From positions 1,798,001 through 1,862,000 of the forward strand of contig NC_089186.1 of the NCBI RefSeq assembly GCF_947507565.1: a stretch of DNA of 64,000 bases, given 5' to 3'. Below are positions 9,337 to 21,475 of the stretch, piece after piece. A program made the position numbers and the translations under genes. The notes beneath the pieces were generated by a model, which was not told where the DNA came from, did no database searches, and saw only the letters and a list, made by a program, of their open reading frames with translations. This DNA is from Oscarella lobularis (taxonomy: Eukaryota; Porifera; Homoscleromorpha; Homosclerophorida; Oscarellidae). Position 1 is the first letter of the stretch; each line of letters opens with the position of its first letter.

Positions 9337-9957
9337 GTCGCGACGCTCTACTACGCTTTCAACGCCCACGCGTGGACGAGGTACGCGAACGAGTCCGGCA
9401 TGCCGTGCGAACGCCCCAAAGCCGATATATCGACGCTGGTGCGCTACACGCACGCCGTCATCGACGTCCTGGAAGAACTCGACGTTTCGTACTATCTCAT
9501 GTACGGAACGCTGTGGGGCGCGCTGCGCAACGGCGGTCCCCTGCCGTGGGACTACGACGCCGACATCGGCGTCGACGGCGACGCGCTCGCCAAGTACACG
9601 CATAAGCAGATCGTCGATGCTTTCGCGCGTCGTCGGCTCGTCGTCACGTGGAGCGATCGGCGCGGACGCTACAAGGTCGTCTGTCCGGACGCGGATGAAA
9701 TAGAAGGAATCGACGTCATGCCGTTCTACGATTATTGGCGCGACGGAATGATGCGTAGGCGCGGTATAGAGAGTTGGGTGTTTTTTATCAATTATCGCGT
9801 GCATCACACGTTTCCCGCCCGACTCGTTTCGAAGCCGCTGCCCGTTCTTTCGTTCGGCGGGCGCAATGTCACGGTGCCTCGAGGCGGCATCGAAATACAG
9901 AAGTACTTGTACAGAGGCGATTGGTACAAAGAGGTTCCACCGTTAGGATGTGAATAA
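9232..9957 (+). CDS. LicD/FKRP-like membrane-anchored transferase, copy 4
   Basis: Single exon of 241 residues from the ATG at 9232; a second in-frame ATG at 9274 gives a 227-residue form like copy 3. From the membrane segment on (VVVLLVATLYYAFNAH) it is nearly identical to copy 3, including GTLWGALRNGGPLPWDYDAD and GIDVMPFYDYWRDG. The cytosolic N-terminus differs because it is read from the locally duplicated upstream sequence, so the 5' end was rebuilt after duplication. Same predicted role as copy 3. DNAAF2 follows 152 bp downstream, same strand. Confidence 0.86.
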   Translation: MTSSTTEFPLFHNNMHVQLGNRSFAGITVTVVVLLVATLYYAFNAHAWTRYANESGMPCERPKADISTLVRYTHAVIDVLEELDVSYYLMYGTLWGALRNGGPLPWDYDADIGVDGDALAKYTHKQIVDAFARRRLVVTWSDRRGRYKVVCPDADEIEGIDVMPFYDYWRDGMMRRRGIESWVFFINYRVHHTFPARLVSKPLPVLSFGGRNVTVPRGGIEIQKYLYRGDWYKEVPPLGCE

Positions 9958-10109
9958 TAACTAAATAGTGATTGGAAACAATCGGCATGAGCTGGCATCG
10001 TAGATGGCATGAGCAATGGCATGAGGGCATGGGCGCATGAGCTGAGGGCATGTGATTTGTTATTTTTTTTTTTTCTAAAGCGCGTTACACGAGCAGACCA
10101 TCGTCCGAA

Positions 10110-12803
10110 ATGACGTCGAAACTCGACATGACGGCCGATGTACGACGCTAAAACGCGACGAAGAGATGCGATTGCTTATAGGCCCGCTCTTTCTTTTCAC
10201 TCGCCGCGCTCCTTTCGTCTCAGGAATTGGAAAGAATCAAAAGCGCTTTCGCGAACGAGGAATTTCGAAAACTGTTTCGCGAGTACGCCGAAGAACTGTC
10301 CGATCCCAAGCTGCGCGAAGTACGATTGCAGAAACGCGCGGGAAACCTCGAAAAAAATGGATTTTTCGTTTTTAGCAATACGAAAACGACATTCAAGCCA
10401 TGGAAGCAACGAAAGGTCGTGACGTCAAATTTGTCAAACCAGATGTATAATTCGATAATTGAATTAACTAACTAATTAATTAAAATTATTATAATTTAGC
10501 CTGGCTTTGTTTTCATAACGTTTGATAGTAGCAAGAGAAAAGTCGTTGTTAACGTGTGCATGTCCGATTTGATTGACAAGCCGACGAAAGTGATGTCAAC
10601 CAAAGATGGAAAGTACGCAGCATGCGTAGAATTTGTATTTTTAAATAAAGAAAATGATTAAATAAATTAAGGCGTTTAGGTCTGGAGTATCTCTCTCCTT
10701 GCCTCACATCGCCAATCACGGTCGTTCAGAAGTAGATAAAGGTTTGAAATTAATTAAAATAGATATTATAGGCAGTTTTCTGGTGTGTGACGTAGGCGGG
10801 ACTAGTTGCACTGTTTTCGATGTTCTCTTTCACCCGGCCGCTTTAGAAGAAGCCCAGATTGTACGTACATAGTTTTTTTTTAAAAACCCCCCTGTGGCTA
10901 TCCGCGCATTTTTCTATAGAGTAAACGTTTCAGGCAGACGCTGATCGATTCGGCGATTGATAGCGTCGAAAAAGTGGCCGAAATGAAGCTAAACCGAGAA
11001 GGTATTTTTTTTAAAAAATGCTCTTCCTTCTTTGTATCTTTTTCTTCCTCGAAGCCGTCAAGTTGCCGAAGAAGAGATACTTCGGAACGCCCAAGTCCGT
11101 CATGATGAGACGACCGAACGACGAGGAGAAGGAGGCCGAAGAGAAGCCAAACGAACGTTCGGCTAATAACGGTCGCGCGAGTGCGAGCGACGTTCCGGAG
11201 CCAAGGGAATCGGAGCGAAAGCCCCAGTACAAAATTATTCATCGTGGGTACGTCGACTATCAGGATTATACCATAGGAAGGTATAGTGGAGGAGAAGATT
11301 TCTTCTCTCGCCAATAATAATAATAATAATAATAATATGAGATGTGTAGTACTAAAGGATCGCGTCCAAAGGAACTTGTCATCACTATTGATCTTCCTGA
11401 ATGCGTAATTTTTGTGGGGGTGGGGTCTATATATCTCATACATCTGTCTTCTCAGCTATCAGCAAAGGACTTGGCTCTTGACGTCACAAAGAATCGTCTC
11501 GAGTTGGAGTGCGCCGCGCACGACTATCGTCTTGACGTACGCGAGAAAAAAACCGGGGGGCCACGGATACGATAAAACAGTCCTCATATTCTTTTTCTAG
11601 TTGAAGTTGCCCTACGCGGTCGACGAGGAGTCGAGTAGCGCTAAGTTCGATAAGAAAAAACGTCAGCTCGTCGTCGTACTGCTCGTCGTCTCGCCGGAGC
11701 CGCCACGCCAACTGGAGTGAGAGCGACGCGGAAGTGCAGATCGGAATTTTACTTTCTAATTATTTATTTAAAAAAATAGACCAATGATGACGATGAAACC
11801 CGCGCTACCCGAGTTCACTCACTGGCAGGACGAAACGAGCGTCACACTCGCAGCTCGAGTACCGAACGTTCGAGAGGAAAACGTCAAGATGCAAGTCACT
11901 TCGACGACGGTATATATAATGCACCGCGTAGATGAGGGGAGAGGGCCCCTAGCTCAGCTTTTCTTTGTCCATTCGAAGGCCTCTTTGACTTTCTTCGTTG
12001 GAAATCCCGCTTCTGATTCGTACTCGCTGTGCGTGCGAACCCGTCTATCGCCTGCCGACGATCGATTCTCTCCTTCTGACTCTAAATTTCACGTTGTCGA
12101 CGAAGAACGTCTTATCGTTTGTCTGGCGAAGGAGAGAACGAGCTGTCGTCTATGGAACAATATTTTCGTCGGCGAGTCCTTTGATTCTTTGCAAGTAAAC
12201 AGTATGACGTAGTCCCTCGAAAGAAAGTCGATTTTTTTTAATTTCAGGAAGTTTTATTTCTGGTTGATGATCATCTTCCCGTTGCCGAAAGTCAACAGGA
12301 AAATGACGTGAGAAAGAGAGAGAAATAGAGCAAATTCTTAGTACCTGAGTTCTCTAGGAAGGCAATAGTGCCGTTTTATGCCCCGTCGTTCAATCCGACA
12401 ATTCAGAAAACGTAGTAATAGAGTTCGCTGAGAAAAACGAGGAACGCGTTGGTAAAGAAGCCAAATATGAATATCCCCCTCATGCCCACTTGGTTTTAAT
12501 ATCATAGATACGGAAACTGCTGAAAGATCGTTAGAGCGAAAGTGGCCTGTCACCGAATACGAGCTGCAGCAGGAAGACGCGGAAAATGACGAGGGAAATC
12601 GAAACGGCGAAAGCGAAGTGAAGAGCGTCGCGCCGGCGCCCGTTTCTAAACCCGCCACCGCCGCCGTCAAATCAGAGACCCCCAAGTAAGTGTAGATGCT
12701 AGCTAGCTAGCTAGCTAGAAAGCAAAGAGACGTTGTTTGACGTTTCTGTTTCTCCAGAGACGTCGAATTAGAAAGCGAATTTATATTTGATCTCGACTCG
12801 TAA
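10110..12803 (+). CDS. DNAAF2: Dynein axonemal assembly factor 2 (kintoun)
   Basis: Cytoplasmic co-chaperone for preassembly of axonemal dynein arms. Seventeen exons sum to 587 residues with every phase matching: 10110-10139, 10224-10319, 10376-10444, 10500-10612, 10680-10741, 10772-10860, 10920-11001, 11055-11280, 11350-11404, 11456-11536, 11601-11716, 11780-11909, 11958-12194, 12248-12307, 12358-12451, 12508-12685, 12758-12803. The PIH1 domain starts with FRKLFREYAEELSDPKLRE and includes VFDVLFHPAALEEAQ. A middle block reads YKIIHRGYVDYQDYT, RPKELVITIDLPEC and AKFDKKKRQLVV, as in kintoun. A CS/p23-like segment follows (HWQDETSVTLAARVPNVREENV). The tail ELESEFIFDLDS matches kintoun ends. A motile-cilia gene, consistent with a ciliated animal. 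Confidence 0.94.
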
Positions 12804-12845
12804 CAAGTACACGAAGCAGATAGAGAGATAGATACAGAAGTGCGG

Positions 12846-13667
12846 TTATTTCTTCTTTGATTTCTTTCCCTGTTTCTTTCCGCTTGATCCCGCGTCCGCT
12901 TGGGCTCCCTGACCGCTGCCGCCCCCGCCCCCGCCGCCTCCCGTCCCTCTAGTTAGCCTCGATTTCAATTTCGGAATCATCGACGCGACAAACAAATAGA
13001 TAGCTTTTCCTAATCGCAAATCGTAGAATTTCTTTGAAAAACTAGTACTAATATAGTCTTATTTACTATTGGGGAACTCGTCCTTGCAAGGCTCCCCCCT
13101 TTCGTTTTGAATCTGAACGCGAACTCTTCCCGCGAACGTAGGGTCTTTGCTCCAATCCCTCGGGTAGTGCTTCGACGACTGCAAAATAGCACATAGAGAA
13201 TCAGGGAGGGGGTCACAAGTCTATAGGATCAGTTCTATGACTATAGAATGTTATGTAAGCATGGAACGGAGATTGGTAAGGGGAAATATGAGAAAGCCTT
13301 CTAATACTGCAACAATCTGACGAAGCGAGGTTCTACTGTACTCTAGGAATAATCTCCATGGTGATCATACCTCTACTTCTACTTGCAGTCCCTGGCTCGT
13401 GCAAACGTCTCGTATCTCGTTACACGTCGGATGATCCACTGCCTGAACGTCGTTTTTTGAGAAGGGGCTAAAGGGTCTGTGCACTGCTACTTTGGCTTTG
13501 GCTATTCTTCGTCCCTCTTGAGCCGTTTTTCGTGCGTTTAGGTACGCCGGATATATGCAGATCCATCTGCATGGAAAAGTATTACGAGACTGCAAGAGAA
13601 GCGTGCGAGTCTACCGCTTTGGGTTCGACGGATCGCTTGGGAGATGAAGATCTTGAGCAGCAGCCAT
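12846..13667 (-). CDS. SRP19: Signal recognition particle 19 kDa protein
   Basis: Binds SRP RNA and helps load SRP54 during SRP assembly. Four exons on the minus strand (13667-13615, 13566-13371, 13178-13067, 13009-12846) give 174 residues with matching phases. Motifs are RWICIYPAYLNARKTAQEGRRI, HPTCNEIRDVC, DPTFAGRVRVQIQ and MIPKLKSR, as in human SRP19. The C-terminal tail is glycine-rich then lysine-rich (GKKQGKKSKKK), typical of the family. The first intron is only 48 bp. It converges on DNAAF2 with 42 bp between stop codons. Confidence 0.95.
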
Positions 13668-13838
13668 TTTGGAATCTACACGCGCGCTAAGCGGCGCGCC
13701 AAGGTAAGTGACCACATAGTGATACAGTATCACAGTACGGTTATCGTTAGAATTATGAGGGCTACAGTACAGCAAACCACACTAAGTGCTTAGCTCGGTT
13801 TTTATTTTAAATAGGCAAGAGAATTAATTAATATTACT

Positions 13839-15672
13839 CTAGGCCTTTCGTGATAGTATCTCTTGTACTAACGCAATAAGAAGGGCACTTTCGTGACTAT
13901 AGGCAAGCCCTTGGGCGCACGTAACGGCATCGGACGTGTACTGGGCGGCCAAATCCCGAGTCCTCTGCAGTCCATCACTCTACATACAAACGATATACTG
14001 TACACGATGCACTAATAAGTGAAGAAATCCAACTTTACATTTTTTACTGCGTCCCAAGCTTTTTCGACGTCATTCGGTTGACTAAATCGTCGCAGTATTA
14101 GACTATCTAGTTCGGGATACTGCGACAGAAAAAAATTATTATAACCAATAGATACTACACTAGTAGTGTTACCGTTTCTGAAGCGAATAAGACGGGCGCC
14201 GTTGCAAGTCCTAGTTTCAAGTCGGCCGCTACGGGTTTTCCTAGTATATCGGACGTCGAAACGAAGTCGAGCATGTCGTCAACGAGCTAAGGCACAAACG
14301 AAATAACCCACCCTTAGTAGAATGCATAAGATGTTCACACCATAATACTGTACGTAGAAATTTGGGGGGTTTAGATATTGACAAAGAACCACTGCCTATG
14401 CTACCCTCTCTGAGTATCTCTACCTGGAAAGCGATTCCTAGATTTCTTCCGTATTGATACGCTAGATCGGAAACGCTTTGACTTGTTCCGGCGAGCAGTG
14501 CCACCTACATGCATGACAGTGTCTTTCCCTGGCCCGTTCTCACTCGTCTCTATGACTGTGTCGTACCGCCTGACAGCTCAATGCTAATAGGCTGGCCGTT
14601 TTTCTAAACGTCTTTTCCATGTAGTGAGCGAAACGATCGGCGGTCGTCTCTCGCGTTCCCAACTGCATCACTTCTCCTGAAATTTTTAATTAAAAAATAT
14701 TAATATAATTAACTAAGCATCGTTTTCCTTTGTACCTTTAACGAGACTGTCCAGAACGTGAGCAAGCAATTCTACTACGAAGGGATTTCCTATTCGCGAT
14801 AGCGCAATCGACGATCTCGCCAAAATGTAGTCCCCAGAAAATACAGACTATAAATAAATAAATAAATAAATAAAATAACGTGCGCCTTGGGACCATCTCT
14901 CTATCTATCTACTTTCTTTGTGCCCCACACTAGGTGAGACACTGGTTGGCCTCGACGAGTCTGTGCTTGATCAATGACGTCATCGTGAACCAGGGTGGCC
15001 GTGTGGATCATTTCGGAGACCATGGCAACGGTGAGCTGCTCTTCGGTCACCTCACTTTGAAGCGGAAAGATAATAACCGATTTATTAATTTATTTACTAA
15101 TTAAACCTGTTTGATTTTAGTTGAGTTTTGTTGCACGCTCTCGCCATGAGAAGGGCAACGAGAGGGCGGAATAGCTTCCCTTGTTTTTTGAAGTAGTATT
15201 GACTGGCGTGCTTAAGACCGGGCAAGCGACATACATCCAATTCCTTTAGGAGAGATCAAAAGGTATAGAATTAAAAATTTAAAAAGCATTGATCTGATCT
15301 GTATTTACAGTTTCAATTTAAATTCGAGTATTATTAATTCATACGTCATAATCATTCAAAAAAATAAAGGTAAATCATAATCATTTTCGATTCAAAAACG
15401 CTGACTAAGGATTTTTTTTATAAAGTCTCTTGCATCAGACGTCTAATGTAATTAGTTCCCCCCCGGAATACCTTTCCTATTCTCTCTGTTACTCGTTCTA
15501 GATCTTTTCTGACTATTTCCTTGGCGTTGAATTGTGCCGAATTCGCCTGCGAAAACATCGACCTAGCCAGCGAAAAATTGATCCAGCTTCGTATGTCGAG
15601 AGCATTGAGAATTCGCTCCTGCGAAACTGACCGGCTGGTTGTGAAGAGCGCCGAAAGCGTACGCCGTCTCAT
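13839..15672 (-). CDS. PDSS1: Decaprenyl/solanesyl diphosphate synthase subunit 1
   Basis: Catalytic subunit of the trans-prenyltransferase that builds the ubiquinone side chain in mitochondria. Nine exons (15672-15472, 15243-15107, 15054-14913, 14847-14736, 14676-14567, 14504-14424, 14286-14173, 14119-14048, 13979-13839) give 369 residues in frame. The basic N-terminus [15 protein letters not shown] fits a mitochondrial transit peptide. The first aspartate-rich motif is in [16 protein letters not shown], the second in [28 protein letters not shown] is diagnostic. In the first motif DDVID matches PDSS1 rather than the inactive partner PDSS2. Confidence 0.95.
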
Positions 15673-15956
15673 AAACGAGCAGAAATCACGCCCGTTTTTA
15701 GGGGCGACCCACTTGTCCTAACGCGCGCGCACGCGACTACAACACGCCGCATCGCGTCCGGGACCCGATCGAAATTCACACCGCGACCACAGAAGAAAAA
15801 AACGCCGCCTTTTCGACGACTCGAGCGTCTCGAACTGGCACAATAGTACGCCTATCGTGCGCTCTCGCGCGCCGGACGATCGAATATTCGCCTAGGAGGG
15901 GAGATCGCGCGACGCCGCCTCCCCATCGCTTCGCTCAACGCGCTTCGAGCGAACCC
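15673..15956. promoter_or_regulatory. Shared head-to-head promoter interval, PDSS1 / BAZ2
   Basis: 284 bp separate the divergent start codons of PDSS1 (15672, minus) and the BAZ2-type gene (15957, plus). The interval is GC-rich with many CG dinucleotides and no obvious TATA box, as expected for a bidirectional housekeeping promoter. Function is inferred from layout only. Confidence 0.5.
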
Positions 15957-18900
15957 ATGGAGCCGAACGAACGTCCCCAAACGCCCTACTCGTGGCCGAA
16001 CGGTGCGCGCAAACCGCGGGGGGGCCCCTCCGCAAAACGAAACCCGATCTAATTTAAAAAAAATCCGCAGGGACGTATCCCGTCTACGGAAGTGGCCTTC
16101 TTCCGTCGCCGTACATGATGGCTCCCCCGTCGCCGCTCTCCGCTCCCAGTCATCTATCCCCGTATCTATTTTCTCCGCATCCGGGTAGCGATTGGTGGTC
16201 GCGTCACTACATGCCGCCGCCGCCGCCGCCGCCGCCGCCACCGCATATTCACTCGAGTTACTATGGAAACGGTGCTAGTGGAATTCCCTGGGCACCTCCC
16301 CCGCTTCTCGCTGCGCCTCCCTCAATGAATCCTTATAGTCAATTACCTCCTCCTCCTCCTCCTCCTTGGATCAATCCCCCTCCTGTACATATGCCACATC
16401 AACATCAAGAGAATAATGTAGAAGATGATGATAATGACAAAGACGTCGTCGCCGCCGCCGTTTCTCCCGCCGTTCCAACCCCCGCGTCCCCGTCCTCCGT
16501 CCCGTCGATCGACAACGACAACGACAACGACGCGTCCTACGTTCCCCCGTCGATGACGACGGCAACGCCAGCGACGACGACGTCGAAGCTTCAACGCAAT
16601 AACGTCGTCGCACCCGCATCGGCGACGTCGCCGTCGATTCTCCCGAAGAAGCGACGCAGCAAAGTCGTCGATCGAAAAACAATCGAACTTCCGCTCGCCT
16701 TGGGCTGGCGTCGTCAAGTGCGCCGTCGCGAACCCGTCGTCGTCGAGGGAACGTCGTCGTCGTCGTCGTCGCCGGCAAAAACGGAGGTCGTCTACGTGGC
16801 GCCGTGCGGCAAACGCCTTCGCTCCTACGCGGCAATCGACGACTACATCAACGCTCACGATCTCGCCGATCGACTCGCGTTGGAGAACTTCAGCTTCAGC
16901 GCGAAACTTCTCGTCGGCGACGTCGTCGACGCCGTCGCGGCGGCGGCGAACGAACGACGACGTCAAACAATAGATGCGACGGGAATTCTATCATCGTCGT
17001 CATTGGGATCTCGTATCGTGACGTTTCCGTATTCGTCTTCCGCTTTCGGCGACGTCGTCATGACGTGCGAGTTCTTCGCGACGTTTCGCGGATTTCTTCG
17101 TCTCGTCGCTCCGTCGTCGTCGTCGTCGTCGTCGCTTGACGTCGATTTTCTTCTGCGACGCGACGTCGTCGTCGACGCGTGTCGTCGTCTCTTGACGATT
17201 CTCATCGACGAGCGCGACGAGCCGATTCGGACGCAGTGCAACGGGATCGTGCGCGGCGACGATGTCGACGCGAGAACGTTGTCCGAGATTTTGAGATTGG
17301 TTCTCGTCGCCGCCGCGGAGTCGACGGCTATCGTCGTCGATTTGACCCTTTTGATGCGCGAGTCGTTTTTCGCTTTGGACGTCGGCGTGCGAGCGACGAT
17401 CGTCGCGTTTCTCGTCAACGAGGTGATGGGGTCCAAGGCGTTTGGCGTGCACTTGGAACGGCATCAGGAGCGCGTGCACGCGTTGAGGAAGGAGAAGTGG
17501 AGCGTGGAGTGCGATTTGAGACGGTTGAAGGGGATGCTCGACGGCGAGGGCGGCGATGACGAGGAGCGACGGGGAACGGCGGCGGCGGCGGCGGCGAGCG
17601 ACGAGGAGAGCGACGGCGACGGCGACGGGAACGTCGGGAATAATCATCTGCACACGGTATGACGAAGTAGATATTGAAGTAGTTCTTAGAAGCTCAGTTT
17701 CGAAATCCTGAGCTTTAATTATTCTCCGCTTTTAACTAACTCGTAGTCTTTTCTGCGTAGAACGCTGTCGATCGAGCGGAAACGAAGAAAGAGATTTCAA
17801 AATTGACAGCCGTAACGCATTATTTGAGATCTAAATTCAATATCATTCTATTACATTTTTTACGTTCTTCCAGTTGAAGTCCCAGTGCCAGGAGAAACTT
17901 CACGTTGCCATGAAAACGCTGAGATCATTGTCGTTGGGCGAAGATCGTCACGGTCGTCGTTACTGGTGTCTCCCGCACTGCAGCAGCACGGGAGTTTTCG
18001 TAGAAGAAACGGAGCGCCAGAGAAATACAAAGGTATACACACACATAGGAGGACTCAATTATGTATTCATAAGATAAGAGACACTGAACGTCGTCCTTAC
18101 AGGAGAACCACTTTAAGAAATCGTCGAAAGTCGAGACGTCGTCGCCTATCCAAGGTTTCCCTTTTAGACTATTTTATAATATCTCGATTTTCTGAATTTT
18201 TTTAGAAGGATGGTGGCTGATTAGCGATGCGGATCAATTGGCAGCCGTGGCCAAGTCGCTGAATCGAAAGTGAACGAATACGCACGTGGTAAATATTTTT
18301 TATTTTCTTCTTCTTCTTCTCAGGGACTTTCGCGAGAAAGAACTCTATAAGAATCTCACTGAGAAAGTCGATCGATTCTCGTCTAGAAAGAAAGGTAAAT
18401 CAAAAACGCGCGTTTTGAATTTTTTCGGGACGGAACGCCGTCGTTTCTCCGAAAGGTTTCCGCATAAATAATCTTCCCTCGGAGCCCGTCGATTTCTCAT
18501 CGGAAACCGATCGGGAGTACGAGCAGCTTTTGGAGGATATAACCAACTTAGAGGAGAGACTACTATCCGCCAGTCTACAGTCGAAAGTGCGACAAAAAGA
18601 AAAGAAAAAATCCGAGAGTCCAAATCATTTTTTCTCTTAGGGTTGGACTCCTTTTAGTCGAGAAACGGACGGCGAGGACGACAGCAATTGTGAGATTGAG
18701 AGGGGTTTTAGGTGTAGGTGTTTTCCTTATGCGTTCTACTGCAGACTCGTCGTTGGAAATCGCCTCGCGACGGCTCATTCAAATCGAACAGGCGACCGAG
18801 CGTCGATATCTGAAGCCGCCTCTTCAAGAAACGTTGGGCGGGAGAGCAAATGAAGAAAAAATCAATAAATAGAAGGCGTTTGTGTTTTTAGAAAACAGCT

Positions 18901-20868
18901 GACGTCTCGAATGCTCGCCGGCGGAACGGGCCAATCGCAGGAGAACGACGACGACGACGACGACAACGTCGGAATGTGAATCGAAGCTTTAGTGTATAGA
19001 GAGATTTTTTTAATTAAAGTTTGATTGCAGCGCTGCTTGCGACGACGACGACGTGCCGTCGGTTTCCGAGGGTCTGCTCCTTTGGCGAGCTGCCGTCAGT
19101 CGAGCGACGTCGCCGTCTCAACTCCAGGTCTGCTTGAGTCATTTAGAGAAGTCGATATCGTGGGAGAAGTCCATTATGAAAGTGGTCAGTTTTCCGAGAA
19201 CGTGTGGGGGGGATATGGTATATGACCAAAGAGTTTTTTTAATAGTTTTGCCAAGTCTGTTGTAAGGGAGACAACGAGGCTCTGCTCTTGCTCTGCGACG
19301 GTTGCGATCGAGGCGTGCACGCCTACTGCTGCAAAGTATGACGTCAGAATTTTCGAGATGTGTATATCGTTCTAGAGTCTCTCTCTCTCTCTCTCTACCT
19401 CAGCCCAAGTTGTCCGGAATACCTGAAGGCGATTGGTATTGTCACAGTTGCGTAAGAAATGTGCGTTCATAGTCAGCGCTTCTCCTTGTACTGGGGAATA
19501 TTAGTCAGACGTCTCTATGCCACTGACACGCCCTTCTATACGTGCATTTCTAAACGCTTTCTTTCTATCTTCCTAAGGTTGCTGACGAGAATCGATGCTG
19601 TCTGTGCTCTGGTAGTAGCACGACGGGAAAAATCATTTCGTGCGGTCAGTGTCCGAGAACGTTTCACATGCGCTGTCTCGATCCGCCTATGAGCCGGTAG
19701 GGAGACTCCGTGAAACCCCCCCAGAGTACAACGTACCTTTATAGAATTCCTAAGGAAGATTGGTGCTGTCCAGTGTGCGTCAAAGTGAGTTTGAGTCTTT
19801 ATTAGGATACCCCCAAGTTCGCACGTCCTCCTTTCGTACGTAGCTGATCGAGTCGTGCAGCAAGATCTCTTCCCCCTCGAAGAGACAGCGAAATGGAGGC
19901 GATGACGACGAGGAGGACGAGGACGACGTCGTCAGTTCGTGCCTATCGATTCTTCAGGATCTCGAACGCCAGCCGCAGAGCTGGCCTTTTCTCATTCCCG
20001 TCAACAAGAAGCAGGTAACGCATAGCGATGATTATAGCGCCTACAGTGCAGCATTGTTTTCCCCTATGCATGATGATAACAGGCGCTATTGTCTGTTGTT
20101 AGATACTTTAGCAGCACGCTATATTTGATTCGATTTATCGAAATAGTTACGTCCAAGTGCTCGCAGTGTCCGAAACTACGAGGATGTCCGTAATTTTCTG
20201 TTGTTGGATACCCAGGCTCCCTTTTTTTTTATTTGATTTTCACCTCGAACTACTTCTAGCTGGTTACGTCGAAGTGTCCGGAACTGTAGCGATTCCGACT
20301 ATTTTCTGTTGTTAGATACTCCCTTTTCTATTCAATTTGCGCCTCGAACTATTTCTCATTGCTAGGCGGTATCCTTTTGAATGGATCTGCTTGCAAATGA
20401 TTGACATGGTTACGTCCAAGTGCCTGCGGTGTCCGAAACTGCAGGCTTTCCGCTATTTTTTGTTGTTAGAAACAATTAGATCACACGCACTACTATAGAG
20501 TTGCGGGCCTGCATGCGTCGAATTTTTTCTGCTATTCAGGTTCCTTCCTATTACGACATCATCGAAAATCCTATGGATTTTCAAACGATTCGGGCGAAGC
20601 TGAAGGATGGGAGGTAGGCGCCCTGCATTTGACTATAAGCAATGACGACTGATTGCGTGCGTGCATCTAGTTATTCGCGTAAGGACGCCTTCGCTAACGA
20701 CGTGCGACTCGTCTTCGCAAACTGTCGCACGTTCAACGAAGACGACTCGGAGGTGCTAGAGCTCGTTTCTCATTGTTTTTATGCTGATTTTTCTCTGCAT
20801 GCGTCAAGGTTGGCATAGCTGGACTCCTCCTAAGCAAATATTTCGAAAGGCGATGGAAGTGCAATTAG
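15957..20868 (+). CDS. BAZ2: BAZ2A/BAZ2B-type chromatin reader (TAM/MBD, DDT, WHIM, two PHD, bromodomain)
   Basis: Large subunit of an ISWI-type nucleosome remodeller. Exon 1 (15957-16002) splices to a long exon 16071-17656 with a proline-rich N-terminus, then the TAM/MBD-like domain (LPLALGWRRQVRRR to YVAPCGKRLRSYAAIDDYI, about 16690-16850) and a DDT-like region (about 17000-17450). About a dozen short exons follow: WHIM segments (LGEDRHGRRYWCLPHC near 17935; GWWLISDADQLAAVAKSLN near 18210), two consecutive C4HC3 PHD fingers (CDGCDRGVHAYCC near 19300; CGQCPRTFHMRCLDPPM near 19650), and a bromodomain (SYYDIIENPMDFQTIRAKL near 20550; FANCRTFNEDDSEV near 20720). It ends at TAG 20868. Vertebrate BAZ2 proteins have one PHD finger, so the second is notable. 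Small-exon borders are approximate. Confidence 0.9.
20050..20480. repeat. Imperfect dispersed/tandem repeats in the bromodomain intron of BAZ2
   Basis: In this unusually long intron (about 530 bp), variants of a 60-65 bp motif recur near 20143, 20262 and 20410, each with ggttacgtc, aagtg, gtccg and a ttctgttgttagata-like end; a shorter piece is near 20090. They look like a decayed tandem repeat. No coding potential is seen. Confidence 0.7.
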
Positions 20869-21475
20869 GAGCGCACGCGCGCTTTTCTTACATCCGGTAT
20901 ACCTCTAAGAATTAATTGCAGAGAATAGTTTCCGCTCAAAAAAAGGACATGTTGTTTTTTTTCTTCGGAGATTTTATCCGGACCCAAGTTTTATTTATTT
21001 TCGACGCTCCTTTGGCGTGGCTCGACGTTCCCGCACGCCCGCGCGTCTAATTAGAATACCAGGTAGCAAAAAAATGCATTTTCCGCGCGAGCGTAGTTCT
21101 AGGCGCGTCGTAGGTGCGCACAATGGTGTGCTCACAGCTTGACGCGCGCGAGTCGGCGGTACAGATAATGACTCGACCTTATAGGCGTTCCTTTCGCACC
21201 CGGCAGCTTTGGAACAGAGCCACCAAATGGCACCGTCCTGCACTTGAGCAGTTTCTAATTTCATCGCTGGCACGCGGTCTACTTGGCAAGGAGCCGACAC
21301 GTGCTGGGCGGTTTGATGGGTGGGATAACACGCAGTTTTCCAAACATGGTAAGTCGCTTCTCATTGGCTAGTCGGCGACATTCCCCGGACTGGAGACATC
21401 TAAAAGAGGTGAGACGAGTGAGAATTGCACAGTCTGCCACGATCATCGCCTTCATCCAGTTCAATCCAGTTCACA
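20869..21475. other. Intergenic region between BAZ2 and the cystine-knot gene
   Basis: No gene recognised. It presumably holds the BAZ2 3' UTR and the promoter and 5' UTR of the gene at 21476. Confidence 0.5.

Noticed and set aside
16343-17653. Several long minus-strand frames rich in Arg
   Set aside because: Shadows of the long BAZ2 exon; the sense strand has the TAM/MBD and DDT similarity.
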